Assembly: GCA_019307815.1 (NCBI GenBank)
Contig: JAFDIV010000006.1
Coordinates: forward strand, 62,001 to 126,000
Source: Deltaproteobacteria bacterium
Lineage (GTDB): Bacteria; Desulfobacterota; DSM-4660; Desulfatiglandales; Desulfatiglandaceae
Length of the DNA stretch: 64,000 bases
Direction: 5' to 3'
Both the position numbers and the translations under genes were made by a program. Positions 1 through 7,209 of the stretch are shown here, piece after piece. The notes beneath the pieces are model-generated. The model saw only the letters and a list, made by a program, of their open reading frames with translations, did not search any database and was not told the origin of the DNA. Position 1 is the first letter of the stretch, and every line of letters begins with the position of its first letter.

Positions 1-325
1 CGTCAAGGGAGTAATAGAGGATTTGACCATCCCTGCGGGCCTTTACCAACGCTAGATCCTTTAACCGACGCAGGTGATGAGAGACCGCGGATTCTGTAAG
101 CCCAATAAATGCCGCCAGGTCACATACACACATCTCTCCACCAGCAAGGGCCATAATTATTTTGAGGCGAGTAGGATCACCCAGGACTTTGTAGGTCAAT
201 GCAAGGCGCTGGAGTTGACTGTCTGGAATAGTCTGCCTTGCAGCCCGTTTCACCCTGTCAAGATGTACCATACGTATTGCGCACAGATTATCTTTACTGA
301 GAGAAGATTTTTTAGGGAAAGTCAT
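1..325 (-). CDS. ArsR/SmtB-family metal-responsive repressor (3' end outside window)
   Basis: The gene runs off the left edge, so only the first 108 residues are visible. It starts at an ATG preceded by GGGAAGGAGG. The visible part is a winged-helix ArsR domain: LGDPTRLKII at about residues 48-57, then EMCVCDLA at about 64-71, then the recognition helix around SAVSHHLRRLKDL. The two cysteines of MCVCDL (66 and 68) sit where CadC/SmtB-type repressors carry their alpha-3 metal ligands, so a soft-metal or zinc sensor is likely. The upstream promoter is overlapped by a perfect 8-8-8 dyad of the ArsR operator type, which suggests autorepression. The CDF efflux pump upstream on the same strand is a plausible regulon member, but its own control region shows no copy of the operator. 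Confidence 0.9.
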   Translation of the reverse strand, partial: MTFPKKSSLSKDNLCAIRMVHLDRVKRAARQTIPDSQLQRLALTYKVLGDPTRLKIIMALAGGEMCVCDLAAFIGLTESAVSHHLRRLKDLALVKARRDGQILYYSLD

Positions 326-364
326 ATTGCCTCCTTCCCTTTATCCTTCAGAATCAGTCATAAA

Positions 365-388
365 ATATTTGAGCATCTGTTCAAATAT
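365..388. promoter_or_regulatory. ArsR-type operator (perfect dyad ATATTTGA-N8-TCAAATAT)
   Basis: Two perfect 8-base arms at 365-372 and 381-388 form a dyad over the -10 region of the arsR promoter. The TTGA...TCAA core with AT-rich flanks matches the layout of SmtB/CadC operators. Binding by the adjacent repressor is an inference from position and symmetry. Confidence 0.7.
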
Positions 389-412
389 AAAATAAAAAAA
401 TGGTTTAGTCAA
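384..412 (-). promoter_or_regulatory. sigma-70 promoter of the arsR gene
   Basis: On the minus strand TTGACT (412-407) and TATATT (389-384) are separated by exactly 17 bases. The transcript would start about 50 bases upstream of the arsR ATG at 325. The operator dyad overlaps the -10 element, as expected for autorepression. Confidence 0.7.
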
Positions 413-552
413 CCCTAAAGGTTTTTTAGTAGTCGTTTTCAAAAATGCATTGCAGGTTTTTTGGGTGCTTTGGTGAGATTTTTTATGGCTACTGTACCTG
501 ATATAGTAGTCTTTTTTGGTTCATGCCTTATAGATGCTACACAATCAGGAAT

Positions 553-981
553 TTATTTGTTCTTGGCCCTTTTTATGGCCGCTGCTTCCTTAGCCAGCTC
601 TTCCAATAAGTGGTTAATAGACCATTTTTCTGATATGGGAGTAAGGGCAGCCCACAACTGTGCTGGCAGGCCGACTTGGTTATATGTTGAAATTAACAAA
701 TGCAGCCCTTTTTGGGTGAATCCGGACGTGATCACAGCTCGCCTCATTCTTGATGTTTTTCCAAAGCCGCTTCTATCTGCCCTGTAGAGTAAATCTTTGA
801 GGGTTATTTCAGAGTCTTCTTCATTAATAAACACTACTGGCACATTTCCCATTCCCACTTGTCCAAGGAGACTCAGAAACAACTCTTGATCATCAGGTTG
901 GTAGCCACAGACAAGGACTTTAAGAGGGCCGTACATCTTTTCTTCTGTGTTTTTGATTTTTTGAAATGTCCCTTCGCTCAT
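553..981 (-). CDS. DUF3783 family protein
   Basis: This 142-residue soluble protein shows the DUF3783 signature in its second half: a VITSGFTQKGLHLLI stretch, then GLPAQLWAALTPISEKW and a helical tail rich in Lys, Ala and Glu. The first half looks like a small alpha/beta domain (PLKVLVCGYQ and a DDQELFLSLLGQ helix). The molecular function of the family is not known to me. Its ATG overlaps the stop of the upstream zinc-ribbon frame as ATGA, so the two are probably translationally coupled and belong with the CDF transporter in one operon. Confidence 0.75.
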   Translation of the reverse strand: MSEGTFQKIKNTEEKMYGPLKVLVCGYQPDDQELFLSLLGQVGMGNVPVVFINEEDSEITLKDLLYRADRSGFGKTSRMRRAVITSGFTQKGLHLLISTYNQVGLPAQLWAALTPISEKWSINHLLEELAKEAAAIKRAKNK

Positions 982-1175
982 TGACTATCTCCATAATACC
1001 ATTCACACACCTGATCTATCCAATCATCCAACTGGTCATTATACACATTCAACCGGGTTTCCATGCCGCAGGCCCTGCAGACTACCTTTGCCTGGCATCA
1101 GCGGCCCACGATTGTCGCAAGACCGCCACAATAGACGCAACTAAGACTCTGTGTCGGAGCTTTCTCTTGTTTCAC
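978..1175 (-). CDS. Small zinc-ribbon protein with an in-frame TGA (possible selenocysteine)
   Basis: A 65-residue frame can be read only if one TGA at 1100-1098 is decoded. Before it the protein has CVYCGG (Cys13 and Cys16). After it come a Cys directly next to the TGA, then VVCRACG (Cys33 and Cys36), which together make a CxxC/CxxC zinc ribbon. The tail is helical (DQLDDWIDQVCEWYY). The proposed GTG start lies inside the end of the CDF gene, and the stop overlaps the next ATG as ATGA, which argues that translation does reach the end. A stem UGC-CAGGC/GCCUG-CG-GCA begins right after the TGA, but its 16-base loop fits a SECIS only loosely. The alternative is a nonsense mutation, because zinc ribbons of this kind do not need a cysteine at this turn. 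Confidence 0.5.
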
Positions 1176-2397
1176 TTTTATTACCTAGGTGTTTCATGAT
1201 TTCTTGGAGGGTTTTCTCATGCATCTGAATCACTTCCACGCCAGCATCCGAAAACACATATCCAGGCCCTTTGCCATCAAGACCCTTGGGAGAATATACC
1301 CTGTCGACACCTTTTTCAAGTAGCCATTTACTCACCTTAATACCCTTGCCTTTTTCCTGCTTCCCCACGGGGTTTTTAAAACAGGCCTCTTCCACTACCA
1401 AGCCATCCTTCCTTCGAATCTTGACCACATAATAAAAGGGGGCTTCCCCAAAATGGTCGGATACGTGCTCTTTATCTTCCAACAAAGGAATCGCATAGAT
1501 CATGGTCTCCTTCTCTTGAGGTTCATAATGTATAAGGACTTGGTCTACATGGGGAATCTTACTTTTGATCTCATTTTCTATCCTTTGACTTGTTTCGTGT
1601 GCCTTGTGAAGGTCTCTTGAGCGCACTATAATCTCGGCTTCAATAAATTTAAAGGGGCCAGAATTTCTCCCACGCAGCAGTTTAATGGAGACTACCGCCG
1701 GATCCTTCTCTATGATTGCTTTAATCTTGTCCATGGTCTCAAAATCAAGAGATGCATCCAATAACACCCGGATTGCATTCAAGAAGACCTCAATACCTGC
1801 CTTGAAAATAAACAACGCCACTATGCCAGCAGCTATTTTATCCAGATTCACACCAAAGAATCCACTTAGCAGACCACCAAAGATTACAATAGATGAAAGC
1901 ATATCTGTTTTGATGTGTTTTGCATCTGCCACTAGAGCAGGAGAGTTCAGAGCTTGGCCCTTATGAAGTTCGTATCTGGAGAATGCGAAAGCTATTCCTA
2001 TTGCTACAATTATCCCCCCTAATGCATGAGGAAGACGCTCAACTTTTAGCTCTTGGTGATTGATAAAAACTGTGTGGAGGATCTCGTAACCCGCTACGAA
2101 AATAAAGATGGATGAGAGTAAAGATACAAAATTTTCAAGCTTGTAGAGGCCATATGGAAAGCTTTTAGATTTCCGTCTTGAAAGTCTTATTCCCGCCACC
2201 ACGGTTGCGGAGGAGATCACATCAGTAAGGGAATGAATTGCATCAGCAAGCAAGCCAACCGATCCTGAGAAGAAACCCAATGCCCCCTTGATCCCTACAA
2301 GTATTAGGTTGATTGATACAGAATAAATCCCTATTTTTTCACTTTGCTCCATGTCTAACGCTTGCTTATTGGTTTGATATCTTTTAAGCCCTAACAT
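1141..2397 (-). CDS. CDF metal efflux transporter fused to a NifX-type domain
   Basis: The 418-residue protein starts with a cation diffusion facilitator: about six membrane helices from residue 22 to about 210, with the metal-site pairs DAIHSLTD in helix 2 and DAKHIKTD in helix 5. A cytoplasmic ferredoxin-like CDF tail follows. It then continues from about residue 300 into a second domain (MIYAIPLLEDKEHVSDHFG, KGIKVSKWLL, VDRVYSPKGLDG) of the dinitrogenase iron-molybdenum cofactor biosynthesis type. CDF pumps expel Zn2+, Fe2+ or similar ions in exchange for protons. The added domain could sense or bind metal or a metallocluster; that is inference. An internal Met at residue 16 is an alternative start. 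The neighbouring zinc-ribbon frame overlaps its 3' end. Confidence 0.88.
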   Translation of the reverse strand: MLGLKRYQTNKQALDMEQSEKIGIYSVSINLILVGIKGALGFFSGSVGLLADAIHSLTDVISSATVVAGIRLSRRKSKSFPYGLYKLENFVSLLSSIFIFVAGYEILHTVFINHQELKVERLPHALGGIIVAIGIAFAFSRYELHKGQALNSPALVADAKHIKTDMLSSIVIFGGLLSGFFGVNLDKIAAGIVALFIFKAGIEVFLNAIRVLLDASLDFETMDKIKAIIEKDPAVVSIKLLRGRNSGPFKFIEAEIIVRSRDLHKAHETSQRIENEIKSKIPHVDQVLIHYEPQEKETMIYAIPLLEDKEHVSDHFGEAPFYYVVKIRRKDGLVVEEACFKNPVGKQEKGKGIKVSKWLLEKGVDRVYSPKGLDGKGPGYVFSDAGVEVIQMHEKTLQEIMKHLGNKSETRESSDTES

Positions 2398-2437
2398 GCT
2401 AGAAATTTCATATTGATTTCATGAACGTACAAAGTGT

Positions 2438-3217
2438 TCAATTATTAACACCTAGAAGGAAGAGAAAATTTTCCCACGTGGAAACCCTGGGCACTTGGAA
2501 TTCTGGCTGTTCTGGTCCACTTGGTGCAACCCCTGGCACAGTTGGTATATGGTGGTCCCTGGTATAGGTAAACCACACCGCCTGCAGGCCAGCCCGAACC
2601 GATCCGTTTATATCAGGTTCAGGATCATCCCCCACATAGAGGATGTCGTGATTAGGCAAACCGAATCCTTCTGCCAACCGCTGAAACACAAAAGGGTGGG
2701 GCTTTCTGTAGCCGAGATCACCTGAGATGAGAATGAAATCGAAAAACGGGGTCAAGCCAAGGCCATTGATAAGCTGCTCTGCCGCGGGCGGATGGGTAAA
2801 GTTGGAAAGAAGGGCTAATCTATAGGAGCCATTCAAGCGGTTCAACATCTCAAAGGTTCCGGGGATAACATGGCAATACTCCATGAATGCGGAAAAATAA
2901 GCGTCAATAGAGGCGGCAATCCTTGGATCCTCAGGGCCCACGTCATAGCCAAGCGATTGAAGAGTTGCACTGATCCAAAACCGGTTGTGTGTTTCCCTTC
3001 CGTGTTTGCGGGTTTCCTTGATGATACGGACTGCACTTTCCCGATATGCCTTTTTGAATTTCTCCTCTTCAAGGGCAAAGCCTTGGCTCTGTAAGCTGTT
3101 TAATAGCCTTGCCACCGCTTCACTCACTCCTTCGGGTTGAGCTGTGATCAATGTATTGAAAAGATCAAAGCCTATGGCCTTAATTTGAGATAGATCTATT
3201 TTTTGAGTATTCATCAT
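2438..3217 (-). CDS. HAD-superfamily hydrolase, subfamily IA
   Basis: This 259-residue phosphatase-like protein has all four HAD motifs: FDLFNTL near residue 18 with the nucleophile Asp, LLSNFT for motif II, a Lys in GYRKPHPF for motif III, and YVGDDPEPDING for motif IV. The region between motifs I and II holds a helical cap, as in subfamily IA. The substrate cannot be told from sequence; small phosphorylated metabolites are typical. The gene ends 40 bases before the CDF gene on the same strand, so the two may be cotranscribed. Start at the first of two adjacent ATGs, behind AGAAGGG. Confidence 0.88.
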   Translation of the reverse strand: MMNTQKIDLSQIKAIGFDLFNTLITAQPEGVSEAVARLLNSLQSQGFALEEEKFKKAYRESAVRIIKETRKHGRETHNRFWISATLQSLGYDVGPEDPRIAASIDAYFSAFMEYCHVIPGTFEMLNRLNGSYRLALLSNFTHPPAAEQLINGLGLTPFFDFILISGDLGYRKPHPFVFQRLAEGFGLPNHDILYVGDDPEPDINGSVRAGLQAVWFTYTRDHHIPTVPGVAPSGPEQPEFQVPRVSTWENFLFLLGVNN

Positions 3218-3496
3218 TGATCCCTTCTGGATGATCGACCTTTTATTCTCTTAAATCAAATCCATTTTCCGGTTTCAAGCAAAATTGAGCACTCTTTGGG
3301 ACGCCAGGACAGCATTTCTTGCTAGGGGAGGGACCTAAATTGTGTTGAAGCTTTTTGGAACAATTGCTACTTTAAAAAAATTCTATTTGGTGTGGCATAA
3401 GGTTCGACTGGCAATTTTGGTCTTCGAGAAGCAAAGATTTTGGGAGCCATCCGTCCCTAGGCCTCTAAGGATGTAAAGGCGACAAGAGGAGAAGAT

Positions 3497-4297
3497 ATGA
3501 GAATCGGGCTCTATCAAAACAATCCCACCTTCGGGGAGGTTGAGAAAAATGTCGCTGACGCAGTAAATACCATCTCGGAGTTGAGTGCAGACCTCCTAGT
3601 CCTGCCCGAGCTTTTCAATACTGGTTACCAATTTCTCTCACGGAATGAGGCGGCCTCCCTTGCCGAGGAAATACCGGGAGGGTTTACCTGTAGGGCCATG
3701 ATGAAGCTGGCCAAAGAAAAGAAAATGCACATTGTTTTTGGGGTGGCCGAGCGGAAAGGAGATTTCGTTTATAATTCTGCGGCTGTGGTTGGTCCATCAG
3801 GATTTGTTGGCCTTTATAGAAAGACACATCTCTTTGACGAAGAAAAGCTCCTTTTTGATCCCGGAGATACGGGGTTTCGGGTATGGAATATCGGAGGGGC
3901 AACCATAGGTGTTATGATATGTTTTGATTGGTTTTTCCCGGAATCCGCAAGGATCCTTTCGCTCCTTGGTGCTGACATAATTTGTCATCCTGCAAATCTG
4001 GTTCTCCCCTATTGTCAGTATGCTATGCCCGTGAGGTGTCTGGAAAACAGGGTTTTTTCCATTACTGCAAATCGAACTGGTACGGAGAAGAGGGGAGGCA
4101 AAAAACTCCTGACATATACGGGAAACAGCCTCATTGTAGATCCCACAGGACAGGTTCTCAAGGCCTTGAACGGAACCGGTGTTGGCACCATTGTCCTGGA
4201 GGTGGATCCAAAGAAGGCAAAAGACAAGCGGGTTACGACACGAAATGATCTATTTGAGGACAGGCGTCCTTCACTTTATGGCCCACTCATGCAGTGA
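3497..4297 (+). CDS. Nitrilase-superfamily carbon-nitrogen hydrolase
   Basis: The 266-residue protein has the Glu-Lys-Cys triad of the superfamily: Glu in LVLPELFNTGY, Lys in GLYRKTHLFDEE, and Cys in GVMICFDWFFPES. Length and layout fit a single-domain amidase-type member (beta-ureidopropionase, omega-amidase or N-carbamoyl hydrolase branch) and no signal peptide is present. The true substrate is unknown. Start at the ATG behind AGAGGAGAAG. The next gene on the same strand lies 83 bases downstream. Confidence 0.88.
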   Translation: MRIGLYQNNPTFGEVEKNVADAVNTISELSADLLVLPELFNTGYQFLSRNEAASLAEEIPGGFTCRAMMKLAKEKKMHIVFGVAERKGDFVYNSAAVVGPSGFVGLYRKTHLFDEEKLLFDPGDTGFRVWNIGGATIGVMICFDWFFPESARILSLLGADIICHPANLVLPYCQYAMPVRCLENRVFSITANRTGTEKRGGKKLLTYTGNSLIVDPTGQVLKALNGTGVGTIVLEVDPKKAKDKRVTTRNDLFEDRRPSLYGPLMQ

Positions 4298-4380
4298 AGT
4301 CTTCTGTCAGCAAGAGCGATATGGAACCGGTGAAAGGGATTAAGAGGGAACGAACCTAGGAAGGAGGGATATGGAATATT

Positions 4381-4737
4381 ATGAATAATGATACTTCCGC
4401 GTATATTATTACCATTGTAGCATTTGCCTTTTTTGTGCTTTGCCCTAGATTGGGGGCCATGACAAATCTTTTGGAAAAGAACACCAACTTTCCCATTTAT
4501 TGGTTGGTAATACTTGGAACCTTTGGGAGCATTCCATTACTGCTCGCCATGACTTGGCTTATCAAGCAATGGGGCCTGATGGCAGGCCTTGGGCTTGCCA
4601 TTTTTACCGACCTTATTGCAGCGGCCATCCTCACCTCAGTTAGTATAAAGGTGGCACTGGAGACCTTTATTATTGCCTTGTTTGTGGTCGCCGGCAACAA
4701 GTTAGCTACCTGGGTTTCCACGAGATTTTTGGGGTAA
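4381..4737 (+). CDS. Small integral membrane protein, unknown function
   Basis: I do not recognise this 118-residue protein. It is almost entirely hydrophobic, with segments at about residues 7-26, 40-61, 64-84 and 90-110 that would make four membrane helices, and short polar loops. It sits 23 bases upstream of the DsrE-like gene on the same strand, so it may be its membrane partner. An AAGGAGGG element lies 13 bases before this ATG. A closer ATG in another frame would give only five codons, so it could be a leader or a false start. Confidence 0.6.
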   Translation: MNNDTSAYIITIVAFAFFVLCPRLGAMTNLLEKNTNFPIYWLVILGTFGSIPLLLAMTWLIKQWGLMAGLGLAIFTDLIAAAILTSVSIKVALETFIIALFVVAGNKLATWVSTRFLG

Positions 4738-4760
4738 AAACACGAAGGGGGAAAGGGCAA

Positions 4761-5072
4761 ATGAACGTACTTTTCATTATCACTACCGACGATGCGGAGA
4801 CCATCTATAATGCCATGAGAATGGCGAACATTGGTATTGAAAAGGGCGATGACGTGAGTGTATTCATGCTGGGAAAAGGTGTGCTCTTTGAACAGTGTAA
4901 GGATGAGGAATTCGATGTCATGGGACAAATAAACAGGTTCGAAGGGGACTTTTATGTTTGAGGGGTGTGCATGAAGTCCCATGGGCTTGTGGGATCAAGC
5001 ACATGTCCTATTGGCTGGATGGATGACCTTTATGAACTGGCCAAGGAGGCTGATAAGGTTTTTACGTTTTAA
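4761..5072 (+). CDS. DsrE-like selenoprotein (in-frame TGA read as Sec)
   Basis: The first 66 residues are a DsrE/DsrF-type fold start (MNVLFIITTDDAETIYNAMR, then VSVFMLGKGV). A TGA at 4959-4961 interrupts the frame. The frame continues without fault for 36 codons as GVCMKSHGLVGS, CPIGWMDDLYELAKEADKV, then TF and TAA. In cysteine-containing relatives this point reads ACGxC, so the TGA replaces the active cysteine and makes a U-x-x-C pair. Right after it lies a hairpin with arms TGTGC (4966-4970)/GCACA (4999-5003) and TCCCA (4977-4981)/TGGGA (4990-4994) and an 8-base G-rich loop starting 20 bases from the TGA, as in bacterial SECIS elements. DsrE proteins relay sulfane sulfur or persulfide. 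Selenocysteine-containing DsrE-like proteins are known from bacterial selenoproteome surveys. Confidence 0.88.
4962..5003 (+). promoter_or_regulatory. SECIS-like hairpin of the DsrE-like gene
   Basis: A two-tier stem lies directly behind the TGA at 4959-4961: TGTGC/GCACA below, an internal loop, TCCCA/TGGGA above, and the loop TGGGCTTG. Distance to the apical loop (20 bases) and a G-containing loop fit what SelB recognises in bacteria. The element lies wholly inside the coding frame. Confidence 0.65.
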
Positions 5073-5080
5073 GTGTTTAT

Positions 5081-5440
5081 TTATACACTATTAAATGTGG
5101 TGTATTTGACTTCATTGCCCATTTTTGTGGCCTTTGCTAGCTCCATATGGCGTAATACTGTAAAGTTATTGCGGAATTCCTGCTCAGCTATACCAAGCTC
5201 CGTACATATCTCGTTTGCGCTCAGAGGGCCACTGTTTTTTATCAAATCCAAAATCTTTTTTTGGACAGGGGTGAGGGTTGGGTTTTCTCCAACCTCTTTT
5301 TTGGCAGTATAAACTGCCCATGGATCACATACTTTCGGGGTGGCCTTAATGTCTAGGTAGCAATCCTCGCACAAGGTTTGCCCAGCGTGTTCATATTTTT
5401 CCTCAGGATCTAGCTCTGCTCCACATTTCTCACATTTCAT
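5081..5440 (-). CDS. Small zinc-binding winged-helix protein
   Basis: About 119 residues, read from the ATG of MKCEKCGAEL, which stands 8 bases behind AGGGGGG; an in-frame ATG two codons earlier is too close to it. The N-terminus holds two CxxC pairs (CEKCG and CEDCYLD), a LIM- or zinc-ribbon-like finger. The C-terminal 60 residues read like a winged helix (LTPVQKKILDLIKNSGPLSANEICTEL and a following recognition helix). A DNA-binding role sensitive to zinc or thiols is a fair inference. It converges with the DsrE-like gene, whose stop lies only 8 bases away. No family name is offered. Confidence 0.7.
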   Translation of the reverse strand: MKCEKCGAELDPEEKYEHAGQTLCEDCYLDIKATPKVCDPWAVYTAKKEVGENPTLTPVQKKILDLIKNSGPLSANEICTELGIAEQEFRNNFTVLRHMELAKATKMGNEVKYTTFNSV

Positions 5441-5640
5441 CACCATCACCCCCCTGATTTGCTGGATCAGATGGGTATTCCAAAGATAATCACTGCTTAG
5501 CAGTGTTCAATATTCATTTTATTGTTTCTGGCGACCCGTCCATCTTGTTGATTGCATAAGCTTTGAGGTCATGGAGTCACGGGAAATACCGTATGCCTTT
5601 TCTTTTGATAAACATTTCCCGGAAAACGGCTTTCAAATCA

Positions 5641-6687
5641 CTAACTTTGAAGGTCTAAGTCATTGAGAAATTTGAAATTCAGGATCTTTTCGGCCTTAAA
5701 TTTGCCCTTTATGTACCCAAGCCCTGCCATGTAATCAATAGTCTTTTGAACCATGTGCTTGTCAATAGTATTGTCATATTGCAGCCGTCTCATGGACCGC
5801 ATTAGCGTCTGGGTAGCGATTTTGAATTTTGAAGCCACTTCGGCAAGTTTACCAGGCAAGGCCGTGTTGCCCGCAACAGACATCTGCTGAGCGAGAATCT
5901 GTGCCGCTTCTTTGGGATGCTCATTAATCCAGCCAGTGGCCTTCTGGGTCACATTTACAAGCCTTTTCACTATCTGGGGGTGTCCTTTGATAAGTTCCTC
6001 CTTAACCACCAGCACACTTCCCTGCATCTGAGGCCACAGATCTTGGGCGGTCAGTAGCATCTTGAACCCTGCATCTTCGGCCATGGTGGCCCATTGCTCA
6101 GGAAGGAAGGCAGCGTCAAGTCGGTGCATCCTAATGGCAAGAACCTGGGCAGGAGGATTCATGCGTTGCACTTTGCCTAGTATCTTCCCCGGGTCAAGAT
6201 TATACTTTTCAATGGTCTTATGAAGGAGCAGATCAACCGGGCCTCCTTCCCTTACGCACCCGATACGAACCCCGGGCCTTTCCAGATCATTGGCACTTTT
6301 TACCTTGTGAGGATTGACCACCACACCATATCCATACTTATGGGTTCCGGCGATAATCCTTATGGGAACCTTGCCATTGGCAAATACATTTATGGCCGGC
6401 ACTAGGCAGATGTAGGCTACTTGGATATTTCCGCGGGCAAGGGCTGCAGCAAGGGCCATCCCTGTGACGTAGCTTTCGTAAGAGGATACCCTAAGCCCCT
6501 GCTCCTTAAACCAACCCTTATCCCTGGCAACATAAGCGCAGGCCGCATGATCCATAAATTCAACTGCCATGCCGATAGTAGGTGTTTCATCGGATTTTCC
6601 CTGAGCAAAACACATTGAGTCAAAAAAGACGATAAGTAATATAATGAACAGCACCCTATTTGCTTTGATTCTATTAGACAGCCTCAT
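5641..6687 (-). CDS. NMT1/SsuA-like ABC transporter substrate-binding protein
   Basis: The 348-residue protein opens with a signal peptide (positive MRLSNRIKANR, hydrophobic core, cleavage near CFAQG). It then follows the pattern of the nitrate/sulfonate/taurine and thiamine-precursor binding family: TIGMAVEFMDHAACAYVARDKGWFKE, a VTGMALAAALARGNIQVAY segment, and PAQVLAIRMHRLDAAFLPEQWA. The ligand cannot be assigned. No permease or ATPase lies nearby, so it is an orphan binding protein or works with a transporter elsewhere. Its promoter is strong and carries inverted ATTCTA/TAGAAT boxes. The 200 bases between it and the LIM-like gene hold no gene I can see. Confidence 0.85.
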   Translation of the reverse strand: MRLSNRIKANRVLFIILLIVFFDSMCFAQGKSDETPTIGMAVEFMDHAACAYVARDKGWFKEQGLRVSSYESYVTGMALAAALARGNIQVAYICLVPAINVFANGKVPIRIIAGTHKYGYGVVVNPHKVKSANDLERPGVRIGCVREGGPVDLLLHKTIEKYNLDPGKILGKVQRMNPPAQVLAIRMHRLDAAFLPEQWATMAEDAGFKMLLTAQDLWPQMQGSVLVVKEELIKGHPQIVKRLVNVTQKATGWINEHPKEAAQILAQQMSVAGNTALPGKLAEVASKFKIATQTLMRSMRRLQYDNTIDKHMVQKTIDYMAGLGYIKGKFKAEKILNFKFLNDLDLQS

Positions 6688-6789
6688 GATATTTCCTTAA
6701 CCCCAGGAAAACTCGACTTCCCCAGAATCGGAAAAGCGTTAATTAGATTCTTCTGAGTGGAAATCAGATTGAGGATGTGAAAAGGTGAT

Positions 6790-6819
6790 ATTCTAATCTA
6801 GAATATTTTATAATAGAAT
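6790..6819. promoter_or_regulatory. Repeated ATTCTA/TAGAAT boxes, candidate operator
   Basis: ATTCTA-ATC-TAGAAT (6790-6804) is a perfect dyad, and a further TAGAAT lies at 6814-6819, flanking and overlapping the -10 box of the promoter below. The spacing suggests a repressor site for the binding-protein gene. The repressor is unknown. Confidence 0.45.
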
Positions 6820-6835
6820 AATTAGTTCTTGTCAA
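6807..6835 (-). promoter_or_regulatory. Sigma-70 promoter of the substrate-binding protein gene
   Basis: On the minus strand TTGACA (6835-6830) and TATAAA (6812-6807) are 17 bases apart, near-consensus. It lies about 120 bases upstream of the ATG at 6687. Confidence 0.7.
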
Positions 6836-6870
6836 CACCAAAAGGATAGTATAGTAAGTCTTAAAGACGG

Positions 6871-6884
6871 GATAATATATTATC
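6871..6884. promoter_or_regulatory. 14-base perfect palindrome GATAATATATTATC upstream of the CopZ-like gene
   Basis: The palindrome lies 55 bases before the CopZ-like ATG. A weak forward promoter (TTGTCA at 6829-6834, TATAGT at 6850-6855, only 15 bases apart) precedes it. It is a candidate operator for copper- or redox-responsive control of the CopZ-like gene; the regulator is not identified. Confidence 0.4.
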
Positions 6885-6939
6885 GCTCGATTCTACCAAG
6901 TAGCTGCGCAAGAACCAGTGAAAAGGAGAAAAACAGGTT

Positions 6940-7209
6940 ATGAATGAAATGATTTGTTACTGTTTTGGTTATACTACTGAAGACATTCGTAAAGATGTGG
7001 AGGAAAATGGTCGCTCCACCATCATGGAAAGAATTATGGCCGAGAAGAAATCAGGAGGATGTGATTGCGCCAACACCAACCCCAAAGGAAGATGATGCCT
7101 TTCTGATGTCCGCCGTGTTGCGGAACAGGCTGCTGGACTATCCCCTAGTCAAGTGGTGACCCTTTTGACCCGAAAGGCCCTCGTAGGTGGAGAAAATTAT
7201 CATGCGTAA
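6940..7209 (+). CDS. CopZ-like [2Fe-2S]/metal-binding protein with selenocysteine
   Basis: An 89-residue frame with one TGA at 7093-7095 (residue 52). It reads MICYCFGYTTEDIRKDVEENG, then GGCDCANTNPKGR, then TGA, then CLSDVRRVAEQAAG and 22 further residues to TAA. Relatives, including the N-terminal half of the Archaeoglobus fulgidus copper chaperone CopZ, have NPxGRCC here, so the TGA replaces the first Cys of a conserved Cys-Cys. In the A. fulgidus protein cysteines of this domain hold a [2Fe-2S] cluster. The visible thiols are Cys6, Cys8, Cys41, Cys43 and Cys53. A hairpin TCCGC-CGTGTT-GCGGA with a GU in its loop starts its apical loop 18 bases after the TGA. The protein lacks the C-terminal HMA domain. 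Copper genes follow downstream, so a copper delivery or reduction role is inferred. Confidence 0.88.
7097..7130 (+). promoter_or_regulatory. SECIS-like hairpin of the CopZ-like gene
   Basis: Upper stem TCCGC (7109-7113)/GCGGA (7120-7124), loop CGTGTT, and a lower CTG (7103-7105)/CAG (7126-7128) step. Apical loop distance (18 bases) and the GU in the loop match bacterial SECIS rules. It is entirely within the coding frame. Confidence 0.65.

Noticed and set aside
461..787. Forward open frame opposite the DUF3783 gene
   Set aside because: It is the shadow of the reverse gene, with no ribosome site and no family likeness.
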